Assembly: GCA_964345395.1 (NCBI GenBank)
Contig: CAYFRA010000029.1
Location: 1-21,199 of the forward strand
Length of the DNA stretch: 21,199 nt
Source: UPXZ01 sp964345395
GTDB lineage: Bacteria; Bacteroidota; Bacteroidia; Bacteroidales; Paludibacteraceae
Reading direction: 5' to 3'
This document shows positions 14,367-21,199 of the stretch, in pieces. Numbering within the stretch: position 1 is the first letter of the stretch; every line of letters starts with the position of its first letter. The notes beneath the pieces are model-generated. The model was given only the letters and a program-made list of their open reading frames with translations, had not been told where the DNA came from and searched no databases. Both the position numbers and the translations under genes were made by a program.

Positions 14367-15641
14367 ATGATTATGCAACCACTTGCTGAGCGCGTACGCC
14401 CAAAAAATTTAGATGAATATGTAGGACAGAAACACCTTGTAGGTGATGGAGCTATTTTGCGTAGCATGATAGAAAGTGGAAATATTGCTTCGTTCATTCT
14501 TTGGGGACCTCCTGGAGTAGGTAAAACAACTTTAGCTCAAATTATAGCTAAGGAGTTGAAAATCCCATTTTACACTTTGAGTGCTGTAACTTCGGGAGTG
14601 AAGGAAGTGCGCGAAGTGATTGAAAAAGCTAAAAACAATCGACTGTTTTCACAGGGCACACCCATTCTGTTTATTGACGAGATACATCGTTTTAGCAAGT
14701 CACAACAAGACTCACTATTGGGTGCAGTGGAGAATGGAACCATCACCCTAATTGGTGCCACCACTGAAAATCCATCATTTGAGGTAATCACTCCCCTACT
14801 CTCTCGCTGTCAGGTTTATGTGTTAAAAGCTTTGGAAGAGGAAGATTTAATGACATTGGCTCATCAGGTGATTGAGAAAGATAGTGTATTAAAAAAGAGA
14901 AATATCAAAATCAAAGAGAAAGAGGCATTGCTTCGATTTGCTGGTGGAGATGCACGCAAACTACTCAACATCATAGAATTGATTACAAGTACCCACAATG
15001 AAGAATCCATTGAAATAAGCAATGAGATGGTAACAGAACGACTGCAACAAAATCCGATTGCTTACGATAAAGATGGGGAGATACATTATGATATTATTTC
15101 AGCTTTTATCAAATCAATACGAGGCAGCGACCCCGATGCTGCTATCTACTGGTTGGCCAGGATGATAGCGGGTGGTGAAGATCCAAAATTTATTGCAAGG
15201 CGATTGATTATTTCTGCAGCAGAAGATATAGGATTGGCCAATCCGAATGCTTTGTTGTTGGCAAATGCCTGTTTTGAAAGTTTGCACAAAATTGGTTGGC
15301 CTGAGGGGAGAATCATTTTAGCTGAAACAACTATTTATTTAGCTACATCGCCTAAAAGCAACTCTGCCTATCTCGCTATTGATGAGGCTTTGGCATTGGT
15401 GAAGGAGAGCGGAAACTTGCCTATACCGCTACATTTGCGCAACGCCCCTACCCGATTGATGAAAGATCTCAATTATGGGAAAGATTATAAATATGCACAC
15501 AACTATGCAAATAACTTTGTGAAGCAGGAGTATCTTCCCAAAGAAATTATTGGTACAAAATTTTGGAAAAGTCAAAACAACAGTGCTGAAAACAAATTGA
15601 ATGAGTGGATGAATTTTCTTTGGAAAAATAAAACAAAATAA
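14367..15641 (+). CDS. rarA: Replication-associated recombination protein A (AAA+ ATPase, MgsA/RarA)
   Basis: 424-residue clamp-loader-like AAA+ ATPase that acts at stalled or gapped replication forks in the cytoplasm. It opens with QPLAERVRPKNLDEYVGQ, has Walker A GPPGVGKTT (47-55), Walker B LFIDEIHRF (101-109) and the sensor-1 region IGATTENPSFE (129-139). The C-terminal half carries the MgsA tetramerisation domain, with IKSIRGSDPDAAIYWLARM and a HLRNAPTRLMK block. The ATG at 14373 gives MQPLAERV and fits the family's usual start slightly better than 14367. It is the first gene of a rightward operon; the next coding sequence follows after 3 nt. Confidence 0.93.
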   Translation: MIMQPLAERVRPKNLDEYVGQKHLVGDGAILRSMIESGNIASFILWGPPGVGKTTLAQIIAKELKIPFYTLSAVTSGVKEVREVIEKAKNNRLFSQGTPILFIDEIHRFSKSQQDSLLGAVENGTITLIGATTENPSFEVITPLLSRCQVYVLKALEEEDLMTLAHQVIEKDSVLKKRNIKIKEKEALLRFAGGDARKLLNIIELITSTHNEESIEISNEMVTERLQQNPIAYDKDGEIHYDIISAFIKSIRGSDPDAAIYWLARMIAGGEDPKFIARRLIISAAEDIGLANPNALLLANACFESLHKIGWPEGRIILAETTIYLATSPKSNSAYLAIDEALALVKESGNLPIPLHLRNAPTRLMKDLNYGKDYKYAHNYANNFVKQEYLPKEIIGTKFWKSQNNSAENKLNEWMNFLWKNKTK

Positions 15642-15644
15642 GTG

Positions 15645-16583
15645 ATGACAAACAAATTAATAAATAAATTTTTAAATAATAAAATGCGTCTTCTTTTTAC
15701 AACATTCTTTACGATTATTCAGTTAAGCACCTTGCTGTTTTCTCAAAATAGTGAACAATTTGACTATATCTATCCTCAAAACGAGAATATAAAGCTGATG
15801 AGTTTTAATATTCGATATAGCCAAGCAAGAGATGGGGCTTATAAATGGAAAAATCGTAAGGCTGCTATTATTAATATGCTCAATGAGAAAGAAATAGATA
15901 TTTTGGGTGTGCAAGAAGCTCAAAGCAATCAAGTTAATTTTTTCAATAAAAATTTGATATCCTTTGACTACGTGGGTGTAGGCAGAGCAAATGGTAAGAA
16001 GAGAGGTGAATTTACTGCTATATTTTATAATACCAACCGTTTTGAAGCGATAGATAAAGGAAATTTTTGGCTAAGCGAAACACCCGATAAAATAAGTAAA
16101 GGTTGGGATGCGAGTGTTGAAAGGATTGCGAGCTGGGTCATATTAAAAGATAAACTTAACAACGACACCCTATTTGTTATCAACACCCATTTTGACCATT
16201 TAGGAAAAGTAGCACGAAAAGAGAGTGCTAAACTAATCATTAAGTATATCAGTTCGTTGATTGGCACATCCTCGCCAATGGCCATAGTTTTGATGGGTGA
16301 TTTGAATTGTGCACCCGACTCGGAGCCGATACTAACCATATTGAACAACGCAGAGAACAAACTTTTCGACTCGAAAGAGAGGGCTTACGTAAGTGAAGGA
16401 ATAGAGGGTACATTCCACAATTATGGTAAAATAATGGCTGATGATCGAGTTAGAATCGACTATATTTTTGTAAACAACAAAGTGGAAGTTTTGAAATATG
16501 AAAATATTGGAACTGAAATGAAAGACGAAATGTGGTTATCTGACCATAGTGCAATTATGAGTACAATTAAAATTGTTGAATAA
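15645..16583 (+). CDS. Secreted endonuclease/exonuclease/phosphatase-family protein
   Basis: 312 residues from the ATG at 15645; a later ATG at 15684 would start directly at the signal peptide (MRLLFTTFFTIIQ...LLFSQ), so it is a possible true start. The mature part is a complete EEP fold: MSFNIRY, the catalytic Glu in LGVQEAQ, NTHFDH, MGDLNCAPDSEP and the final SDHSAI with the Asp-His pair, plus RIDYIFV. This family contains DNase I-like nucleases, sphingomyelinases and phosphatases; secreted Bacteroidota members are often annotated as EEP family with unknown substrate. There is no lipobox Cys, so it is periplasmic or extracellular. It begins 3 nt after rarA and may simply share its transcript. 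Confidence 0.85.
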   Translation: MTNKLINKFLNNKMRLLFTTFFTIIQLSTLLFSQNSEQFDYIYPQNENIKLMSFNIRYSQARDGAYKWKNRKAAIINMLNEKEIDILGVQEAQSNQVNFFNKNLISFDYVGVGRANGKKRGEFTAIFYNTNRFEAIDKGNFWLSETPDKISKGWDASVERIASWVILKDKLNNDTLFVINTHFDHLGKVARKESAKLIIKYISSLIGTSSPMAIVLMGDLNCAPDSEPILTILNNAENKLFDSKERAYVSEGIEGTFHNYGKIMADDRVRIDYIFVNNKVEVLKYENIGTEMKDEMWLSDHSAIMSTIKIVE

Positions 16584-16596
16584 TTTTTATTGCGAA

Positions 16597-17505
16597 ATGA
16601 AAAAAATTAGCGTTATCCTTACCACCTATAATAGCGAAAAGGATATTGATAAAACAGTACAATCTATTCTCAATCAAGATGGTGTAAATGAAGAATTTAG
16701 CATCGAATTAATAGTGATTGACGATTGCTCAACTGATGAAACTTACTCTGTATTAGAAAGCTTAAATTGCATTTTGATGAAGAATGAAAAGAACTCTGGC
16801 GGTCCAAATAAAGGCCGAAATAAAGGTTTGGAAATTGCCACTGGTGACTTTATCTGCATTGCTGATCAAGATGATATTTGGAAAAGCGACAAAATAAAAA
16901 GCCTCTTAAAATACAGCGAAATGGCAGCTATCATTTCATCTGGCTATGAGCTAATTGACAAGAGAGCAAATCGAACTGTTCAAAGGGTTTGTGATTCGAA
17001 AGACGACTATATTTTCTATGATAAAAATGAAACTTTCATACAGAATTTAAAAAAATCAACTAAAAAACAAAATGCCTATTTAGGTTCGATTTTATATGAC
17101 AGCAGTCTCAAAGATATTCGTTTTGAAGAGGAATATGGTGCAGTTGATTACGATTGGATACTTCGGCTATTTCATCAACAGACATCAATTGAGATATGCA
17201 AAATGCTCTATACCCGAATAGTAGATGGTAACAATCTGTCGCTCAATGAAGGGTATAGAATGAAGGACTACACCTACTCTTTGAAGTTTTTTGAAACATA
17301 CAGGCAAGCATATCCGACCGAAGTAAAGTTAGGCATTGAAAGGCTGAATGGCAGTATAGCCCGATATTATTATTTGATGGGAAACATGAAACAGGCTCGA
17401 CACTATTTCAAAAAGTCGAAATTGGAGATAAAAACTTTGCTTTACTATCTTACAAGTTATTGTGGAAGCGGTTTTGTAAAGAAGCACTTTCAAGTTTTTG
17501 GCTAA
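16597..17505 (+). CDS. Family 2 glycosyltransferase (GT-A fold)
   Basis: 302 residues from the ATG at 16597 (MKKISVILTTYN), the usual start of the family; the frame is open eight codons further up, overlapping the previous gene. The nucleotide-sugar site is VIDDCSTDE (40-48) and the metal-binding region is IADQDDIW (88-95). It is a cytoplasmic transferase that adds a sugar to a surface glycan. The C-terminal region, after about residue 200, has no membrane helix and is Tyr/Lys-rich. The acceptor is unknown; no other glycan genes are near except lpxH, so lipid A/LPS decoration is possible but unproven. It starts 13 nt after the EEP gene and is convergent with lpxH. Confidence 0.88.
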   Translation: MKKISVILTTYNSEKDIDKTVQSILNQDGVNEEFSIELIVIDDCSTDETYSVLESLNCILMKNEKNSGGPNKGRNKGLEIATGDFICIADQDDIWKSDKIKSLLKYSEMAAIISSGYELIDKRANRTVQRVCDSKDDYIFYDKNETFIQNLKKSTKKQNAYLGSILYDSSLKDIRFEEEYGAVDYDWILRLFHQQTSIEICKMLYTRIVDGNNLSLNEGYRMKDYTYSLKFFETYRQAYPTEVKLGIERLNGSIARYYYLMGNMKQARHYFKKSKLEIKTLLYYLTSYCGSGFVKKHFQVFG

Positions 17506-17518
17506 AAACAGCTTATCC

Positions 17519-18256
17519 TTACTCAAAGTTTTCTAACCAAATATTTTCTCCATCAAAGACGGCATAACTAAATATCCCTATAAAATCACCTAAGATGACA
17601 AGTTGGGTTTTATTGCTCAATTGTAAATTGAGCTCGATGTGTCGATGTCCGAAAACCATAAAATCAACTCGATTTTTCTCGGAGTATGCTTTGGCAAATC
17701 GAACCATAGCCTCATTCTCTTCTCCAAGAAAATGATTATCTAAGTCGATATATTTTTTTCTATTATTTTTTGACCAAGTATAACCAAAGTTTTGTCCGAG
17801 CAGCGGCGGAAACTGCCTAAACAACCATTGAGCTAATTTGCTGTGAAAAACAGAGCGTAGCAAGCTGAATTTCTTATCATTTTCTGCAATGAGATTATCC
17901 CCGTGTCCAAGAAAAAAACTTTTTGATTTCAACTCCATCACTTCATTATCGTGATGAACAATCAGACCTACTTCATCTTCTAAATAACCAAAAGTCCAGA
18001 TATCGTGGTTGCCCGTAAAAAAGTGAACCTCAATTCCGGCATCAACCAATTCGGCCAATTTTCCGAGAAAACGAACATATCCTTTCGGTACAACAGTTCG
18101 GTATTCAAACCAGAAATCGAACATATCGCCCATTAAAAAGATAGCTTCAGCGTCAGCCTTTACTGAGTCCAACCACCTTACAATACGCATTTCGTGTTCG
18201 CGCGGATTCTCCACCAAACGACAACCTAAGTGTGCATCAGAAATGAAATAAATCAT
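17519..18256 (-). CDS. lpxH: UDP-2,3-diacylglucosamine diphosphatase, LpxH-type
   Basis: 245-residue calcineurin-like metallophosphoesterase. Metal ligands appear in order: DAHLG (D7, H9), GDMFDFW (D44), GNHD (N83, H84), LGHGD (H118) and GHRH (H204, H206). The order and spacing follow LpxH, which cleaves UDP-2,3-diacylglucosamine to lipid X at the cytoplasmic face of the inner membrane, the fourth step of lipid A synthesis. Length matches the 240-residue E. coli enzyme. It shows that the organism makes lipid A. It is the last gene of a leftward operon, 32 nt after the DUF59 gene, and its stop is only 13 nt from that of the convergent glycosyltransferase, with no hairpin between. Confidence 0.9.
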   Translation of the reverse strand: MIYFISDAHLGCRLVENPREHEMRIVRWLDSVKADAEAIFLMGDMFDFWFEYRTVVPKGYVRFLGKLAELVDAGIEVHFFTGNHDIWTFGYLEDEVGLIVHHDNEVMELKSKSFFLGHGDNLIAENDKKFSLLRSVFHSKLAQWLFRQFPPLLGQNFGYTWSKNNRKKYIDLDNHFLGEENEAMVRFAKAYSEKNRVDFMVFGHRHIELNLQLSNKTQLVILGDFIGIFSYAVFDGENIWLENFE

Positions 18257-18288
18257 AGTTTATTTTTTCGCGTTTTTGAATATCTGTT

Positions 18289-18603
18289 TTATAAAAACCC
18301 TAACTCCAACTTTGCCTCCTCGCTCATCATATCCTGATCCCAGGGTGGATCAAAGACGATATTGACATTTACTTTTGTTACATCATCAATCCCTTCTACT
18401 TTCATTATCACATCTTCAACTATGAAATCGACTGCAGGGCAATTGGGGGCAGTAAGCGTCATATCAATATCTACAACACCACCATCAAGCACCTCAATGC
18501 GATAAATCAGCCCTAAATCATAGATGTTTACAGGAATTTCGGGGTCATAGACCATACGCAACATACGTACTACCTCTTCTTCTTTTTGCAAAAACTTGTT
18601 CAT
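18289..18603 (-). CDS. DUF59 / MIP18-family iron-sulfur assembly protein (SufT-like)
   Basis: 104 residues, a single DUF59 domain. Diagnostic blocks are DPEIPVNIYDLGLIY (20-34), MTLTAPNCPAVDF (48-60, with C55) and the C-terminal FDPPWDQDMMSEEAKLELG. Family members (SufT, the domain in Mrp/ApbC, eukaryotic MIP18/CIA2) help deliver or mature Fe-S clusters. In other Bacteroidota it may be next to suf genes; here it is in an operon with thioesterase, O-methyltransferase and lpxH, so the context does not add a specific target. It may serve the Fe-S enzymes of the cell, such as the serine dehydratase encoded in this window. A 104-bp gap separates it from the upstream gene. Confidence 0.88.
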   Translation of the reverse strand: MNKFLQKEEEVVRMLRMVYDPEIPVNIYDLGLIYRIEVLDGGVVDIDMTLTAPNCPAVDFIVEDVIMKVEGIDDVTKVNVNIVFDPPWDQDMMSEEAKLELGFL

Positions 18604-18707
18604 TATATTGTATTGTTTTTATTTTAATTTTTAAAAATTGTAATTAAGGCAATGCCTCTTCGTATTAAACAATTAAATCTTGATAATGTTGCATTTTTTC
18701 TGCATAC

Positions 18708-19097
18708 TTATTTTATCAATTTATCAAACTGCTCAAACTCAGAAACCATCACACCATCCACAACAACTACCGTGGTAACTTTGGCTCTAACACACAATTT
18801 GTTATCACTTTTACGGTAAATAGATTGTCTGAAAATGTATTTTGGACCCTCTTTTTCTACTTTCAGTTTGCTGATGAAAACATCACCCGAACGCAACGAG
18901 TTTTTGTAGGCTATCTCTATCCGAGCTACCACGGCATCAATACCTTGTTCACTTAATTGAGCAAAGCTGATGTTGTTTGACAACAAAAACTCATGACGAG
19001 TGTGTTCTAAATAGTTTTGATAAACCGAGTTATTGACTATACCTTGTACATCCAACTCATAATCACGAACTTTCAACTCCAATTCAAATGTTTCCAT
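18708..19097 (-). CDS. Acyl-CoA/acyl-ACP thioesterase, YbgC/FadM-type hotdog fold (4HBT)
   Basis: 129 residues with a single hotdog domain. The active-site block VRDYELDVQGIVNNSVYQ includes D16 at the place of the catalytic Asp of YbgC/4-hydroxybenzoyl-CoA thioesterases, followed by the long hot-dog helix NYLEHTRHEFL. It hydrolyses an acyl-CoA or acyl-ACP thioester in the cytoplasm; substrate length cannot be told. It lies 30 nt after the O-methyltransferase gene and upstream of the DUF59 and lpxH genes. A link to membrane or lipid A fatty acids is possible through lpxH but not demonstrated. Confidence 0.85.
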   Translation of the reverse strand: METFELELKVRDYELDVQGIVNNSVYQNYLEHTRHEFLLSNNISFAQLSEQGIDAVVARIEIAYKNSLRSGDVFISKLKVEKEGPKYIFRQSIYRKSDNKLCVRAKVTTVVVVDGVMVSEFEQFDKLIK

Positions 19098-19127
19098 ACT
19101 GTTTTTATTTTAATAATCTCAAATTCA

Positions 19128-19760
19128 TTATAATTTGCGTATCAATGTTAATCCATCTCTTAACGGCAAAATGATTTTCTCCACACGATTATCTTGAGCT
19201 ACAAACTGATTGAAATGAAGAATTTCTAAAGTTTGCTCGTCTTTTTCATCATGAGTATCTTCAATCACTTTACCATTCCACAAAGTGTTGTCGGCTAAAA
19301 TAAAACCTCCTGATTTCAGTAGCAAAAGCGACAACTCATAATATTCCGTATAATTTCTTTTATTGGCATCGATAAAAATCAAGTCATAAACTTCGTTGAG
19401 GGTAGGTAAAATCTGCAAAGCATTGCCAATGTACAATTGAATTTTGTCATTGAAAGGCGAATTGCTAAAATTCTCAAGAATAAACTCCTCCAACTCATCA
19501 TCAATTTCAATGGTATCTAAACGTCCTTTTTCTGAAAGACCCTCAGCCAAACAAAGTGCAGAATAACCCGTAAAAGTACCTAATTCGAGTATTCTATCCG
19601 GCGATAGCATTTTGGAGATCATACTGAGCACACGTCCCTGAAGATGCCCAGACACCATGCGAGGGTTGGTTTGACGTAGCCAAGTTTTTCGGCTGAGTGA
19701 GCTCAGATATTCAGGCTCTTTATCCGAATGTGATAATATGTAAGATTCGATATCCATCAT
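19128..19760 (-). CDS. AdoMet-dependent O-methyltransferase, family 3 (COMT-like)
   Basis: About 210 residues from the ATG at 19760, whose first base is the last base of the M16 TGA stop (TGATG overlap, translational coupling); a second ATG follows at once. The AdoMet loop is LELGTFTGYSAL around residue 60, the acidic strand end is TIEIDDELE, and DLIFIDANKRNY carries the metal-binding Asp seen in catechol O-methyltransferase-like and caffeoyl-CoA enzymes, followed by ADNTLWNGKV. It probably needs a divalent metal and methylates a hydroxyl of a small catechol-type compound. The physiological substrate of the bacterial members is generally not known. Confidence 0.87.
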   Translation of the reverse strand: MMDIESYILSHSDKEPEYLSSLSRKTWLRQTNPRMVSGHLQGRVLSMISKMLSPDRILELGTFTGYSALCLAEGLSEKGRLDTIEIDDELEEFILENFSNSPFNDKIQLYIGNALQILPTLNEVYDLIFIDANKRNYTEYYELSLLLLKSGGFILADNTLWNGKVIEDTHDEKDEQTLEILHFNQFVAQDNRVEKIILPLRDGLTLIRKL

Positions 19761-21025
19761 CAATAATACTTCAAACTAAAAAACTGCTCTTCGATAAATA
19801 GCTCCTGAGCCACATCTAAGAGTTGATTGCTGTTGATATTCATAATTCGTTGCTGCACCGACTCATCTGATTCATAGTGACCATATCGTAAAAATGATTT
19901 TGCCAAAGAAAGTGCAATATTCTCTTTATTTTCATTCGACAAAGCCATTTGCCCAATCAATTGCGTTTTATATCTCTCCAATTTTGCTTCTGTAATTTTT
20001 TTCTGTCGCAACTTATCTATCTCTTGTTTTACCAAACGGTTGCATTTTTTATAATTTTCTGGGTCAGTAGCATAATAAACACCCCACCAACCACTATCTG
20101 TGTAGTGCTGAACATTGGACTCAACATGATAAACCAATGCATTTCGCTCACGCAATGACAAATTAAGCAGACTGTTCATACCCGGTCCTCCTAAAATATT
20201 GTTGAGCAAATAAAGGCCCATTCGTTTTTCACTATATAAATTATAAGTTGGAGAACCTATAATATTGTGAATTTGAAAAGTATCTTTATTATCATCTTTG
20301 TTTATAGGCAAAAAACCATTTGGGACAATTCGATTGTTTGGTACATCAAAAGTATTGAACGAGTCAAAATATCGCTCAATCCAACGTAGCAATTTATCAA
20401 ACTTGATATCACCGACATAAAAAAACACCATGTTTTGAGGTTGATAGTAGGCCGAATAAAACTGCTTTAACTTAGTCGAACTCAAACCATCCAAACTCTC
20501 ACTTAGCCCCAGCACGCTATGTGACATTGAGTTACCATTATAAATCAACTCCTCAAAATCATCAAAAATCAACTCAGATGGTGTGTCCAAATAAGATTGT
20601 ATCTCATCTTTAATGACTTCTATTTCTTTTTCAATCTCCGTATTGGGAAAATTGGAGTTCTGAACTATATCGGCCAAAAGCTCAATAACTCGTTTTGAAT
20701 ATTTGCTAAGAAAACTGGCAAAAATCAAAGTCTCCTCTTTGGATGTAAAAGCATTTAGCTCACCACCCACATCCTCCAAGCGATTGATAATTTGGGTAGA
20801 ACGGCGTTTTTTCGTACCTTTAAAGAGCATATGCTCAATCAGATGCACCATTCCTTGCTCTTCGTCGGTCTCATCGCGCGAGCCTACATCTACAATCAAA
20901 CCACAGTGCGACACCTTAGAGTCATTATGCAGCGCCACTACGCGTAAACCATTCGATAGCGTATATGTATTTAAATCTTTCAATTGATTATCTTCGTTCG
21001 TTTTAAATAGACAAAGATAGTACAA
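19760..21025 (-). CDS. M16-family zinc metallopeptidase (insulinase/processing-peptidase type)
   Basis: Up to 421 residues, one M16 catalytic half plus a C-terminal M16 domain. The inverted zinc motif is HLIEH (61-65 from the first ATG), and a Glu about 76 residues later (E141, KDEIQSY) is the third ligand. GGELNAFTSKEETLIFASFL and the Arg/Tyr region RNALVYHVESNVQHY of the second domain are also present. No signal peptide, so it is likely cytoplasmic. The ATG at 21025 may not be the true start: family members begin just before the NTYTLSNGLRV block, a TTG at 20983 would give MKDLNTYTL, and a -7 candidate TATCTTTG lies inside the extra codons. It is first in the M16/O-methyltransferase/thioesterase/DUF59/lpxH run. 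Confidence 0.9.
   Translation of the reverse strand: MYYLCLFKTNEDNQLKDLNTYTLSNGLRVVALHNDSKVSHCGLIVDVGSRDETDEEQGMVHLIEHMLFKGTKKRRSTQIINRLEDVGGELNAFTSKEETLIFASFLSKYSKRVIELLADIVQNSNFPNTEIEKEIEVIKDEIQSYLDTPSELIFDDFEELIYNGNSMSHSVLGLSESLDGLSSTKLKQFYSAYYQPQNMVFFYVGDIKFDKLLRWIERYFDSFNTFDVPNNRIVPNGFLPINKDDNKDTFQIHNIIGSPTYNLYSEKRMGLYLLNNILGGPGMNSLLNLSLRERNALVYHVESNVQHYTDSGWWGVYYATDPENYKKCNRLVKQEIDKLRQKKITEAKLERYKTQLIGQMALSNENKENIALSLAKSFLRYGHYESDESVQQRIMNINSNQLLDVAQELFIEEQFFSLKYY
21012..21019 (-). promoter_or_regulatory. Candidate -7 promoter element of the M16-led operon
   Basis: Reads TATCTTTG on the minus strand. It lies inside the first codons of the longest reading frame, which would place transcription start near 21005 and favour the TTG at 20983 as start codon. 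Confidence 0.4.
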
Positions 21026-21093
21026 TTTAGAAACAATTTTACATTTAATCTTTTGATATTGACATTTGTATCTTCACTATTTCCTATTTGTTT

Positions 21094-21125
21094 TTTGTGA
21101 AAATGCGAATAATTAGTTACTTTTG
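21094..21125 (+). promoter_or_regulatory. Promoter of the tmRNA gene
   Basis: TTTG (21094-21097), a 20-bp spacer and TACTTTTG (21118-21125) form a good Bacteroidota promoter. Transcription would start near 21131, leaving a short 5' leader to be removed, presumably by RNase P, before the mature end at 21159. It faces away from the M16 gene. Confidence 0.7.
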
Positions 21126-21158
21126 CATACAATTTGAGATTTATAATATCAATATACT

Positions 21159-21199
21159 GGGGCTGTTTGGTTTTGACAGCGAGTAGAAAAGGTATGTAA
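21159..21199 (+). ncRNA. ssrA: tmRNA (SsrA), 5' end only
   Basis: The window ends in GGGGCTGTTTGGTTTTGACA followed by GCGAGTAGAAAAGGTATGTAA. GGGGCTG is the 5' strand of the tmRNA acceptor stem, and the TTTGACAGCG segment with the later GGTATGTAA matches the tRNA-like 5' domain of Bacteroidota tmRNAs. The tag-encoding region and the 3' end lie beyond the window. It rescues stalled ribosomes by trans-translation together with SmpB. A good promoter lies directly upstream. Confidence 0.85.

Noticed and set aside
16025..16360. 111-codon minus-strand frame within the EEP gene
   Set aside because: It lies opposite a well-supported coding sequence with intact catalytic motifs and shows no domain features.
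18641..18700. Short hairpins in the 104-bp gap between the thioesterase and DUF59 genes (AGGCAATGCCT and TGC...GCA)
   Set aside because: Stems are only 3-5 bp with no U-tract, so neither a terminator nor a regulatory structure can be supported. No promoter element was found there either.
1..21199. CRISPR arrays, insertion sequences, prophage or toxin-antitoxin systems
   Set aside because: No regularly spaced direct repeats, transposase, integrase or paired small cytoplasmic genes were seen on either strand.

Overview
The window reads as chromosomal DNA of an anaerobic member of the Bacteroidota, most likely Bacteroidales. The DNA is AT-rich. The recurring promoter signature is the Bacteroidota -7 element TAnnTTTG (TATCTTTG or TACTTTTG several times) with a TTTG/TTG -33 element, and Shine-Dalgarno sequences are not evident. 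Gene content agrees: an outer-membrane barrel protein, an LpxH-type lipid A hydrolase (so LPS is made), DUF438/DUF1858 redox-type proteins and a Bacteroidota-style tmRNA. I cannot name the genus. I see no phage, insertion sequence, CRISPR array, tRNA or rRNA operon.

Layout. 1-720: the 3' part of an outer-membrane beta-barrel protein. 773-1984 (-): L-serine dehydratase, divergent from a DUF1015 protein (2221-3468, +). 3526-5600 (-): a tight three-gene operon of cupin, DUF438/hemerythrin-like/PAS protein and DUF1858-DUF2249-like protein. Its promoter carries a perfect 20-bp palindrome over the -33 element. 5809-8494 (-): a diverged paralogue of the DUF438/PAS protein, then rlmB and an RluA-type pseudouridine synthase. 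8670-9668 (-): gap. 9762-9989 (-): small DUF2892 membrane protein. 10220-11599 (+): tyrosine phenol-lyase. 11754-14005 (-): kbl-tdh threonine catabolism operon. 14158-14262 (-): an unlisted-size 34-codon membrane peptide gene with its own promoter and terminator candidates. 14367-17505 (+): rarA, a secreted endonuclease/exonuclease/phosphatase-family protein and a family 2 glycosyltransferase. 17519-21025 (-): M16 peptidase, O-methyltransferase, thioesterase, DUF59 protein and lpxH. 21159-end (+): start of the tmRNA gene.

Functional themes. Serine dehydratase, tyrosine phenol-lyase and Kbl/Tdh convert serine, tyrosine and threonine to pyruvate, phenol, glycine, acetyl-CoA and ammonia, which suggests amino-acid fermentation. 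The least understood part is the cupin/DUF438/DUF1858 operon with its palindrome, together with a second DUF438-like protein that keeps the PAS domain but has lost the Cys/His residues of the N-terminal modules. I infer a redox or nitrosative-stress sensing and repair module. The most unexpected single gene is tyrosine phenol-lyase. Three of four convergent gene pairs share a clear bidirectional terminator; the fourth (glycosyltransferase/lpxH) has none.
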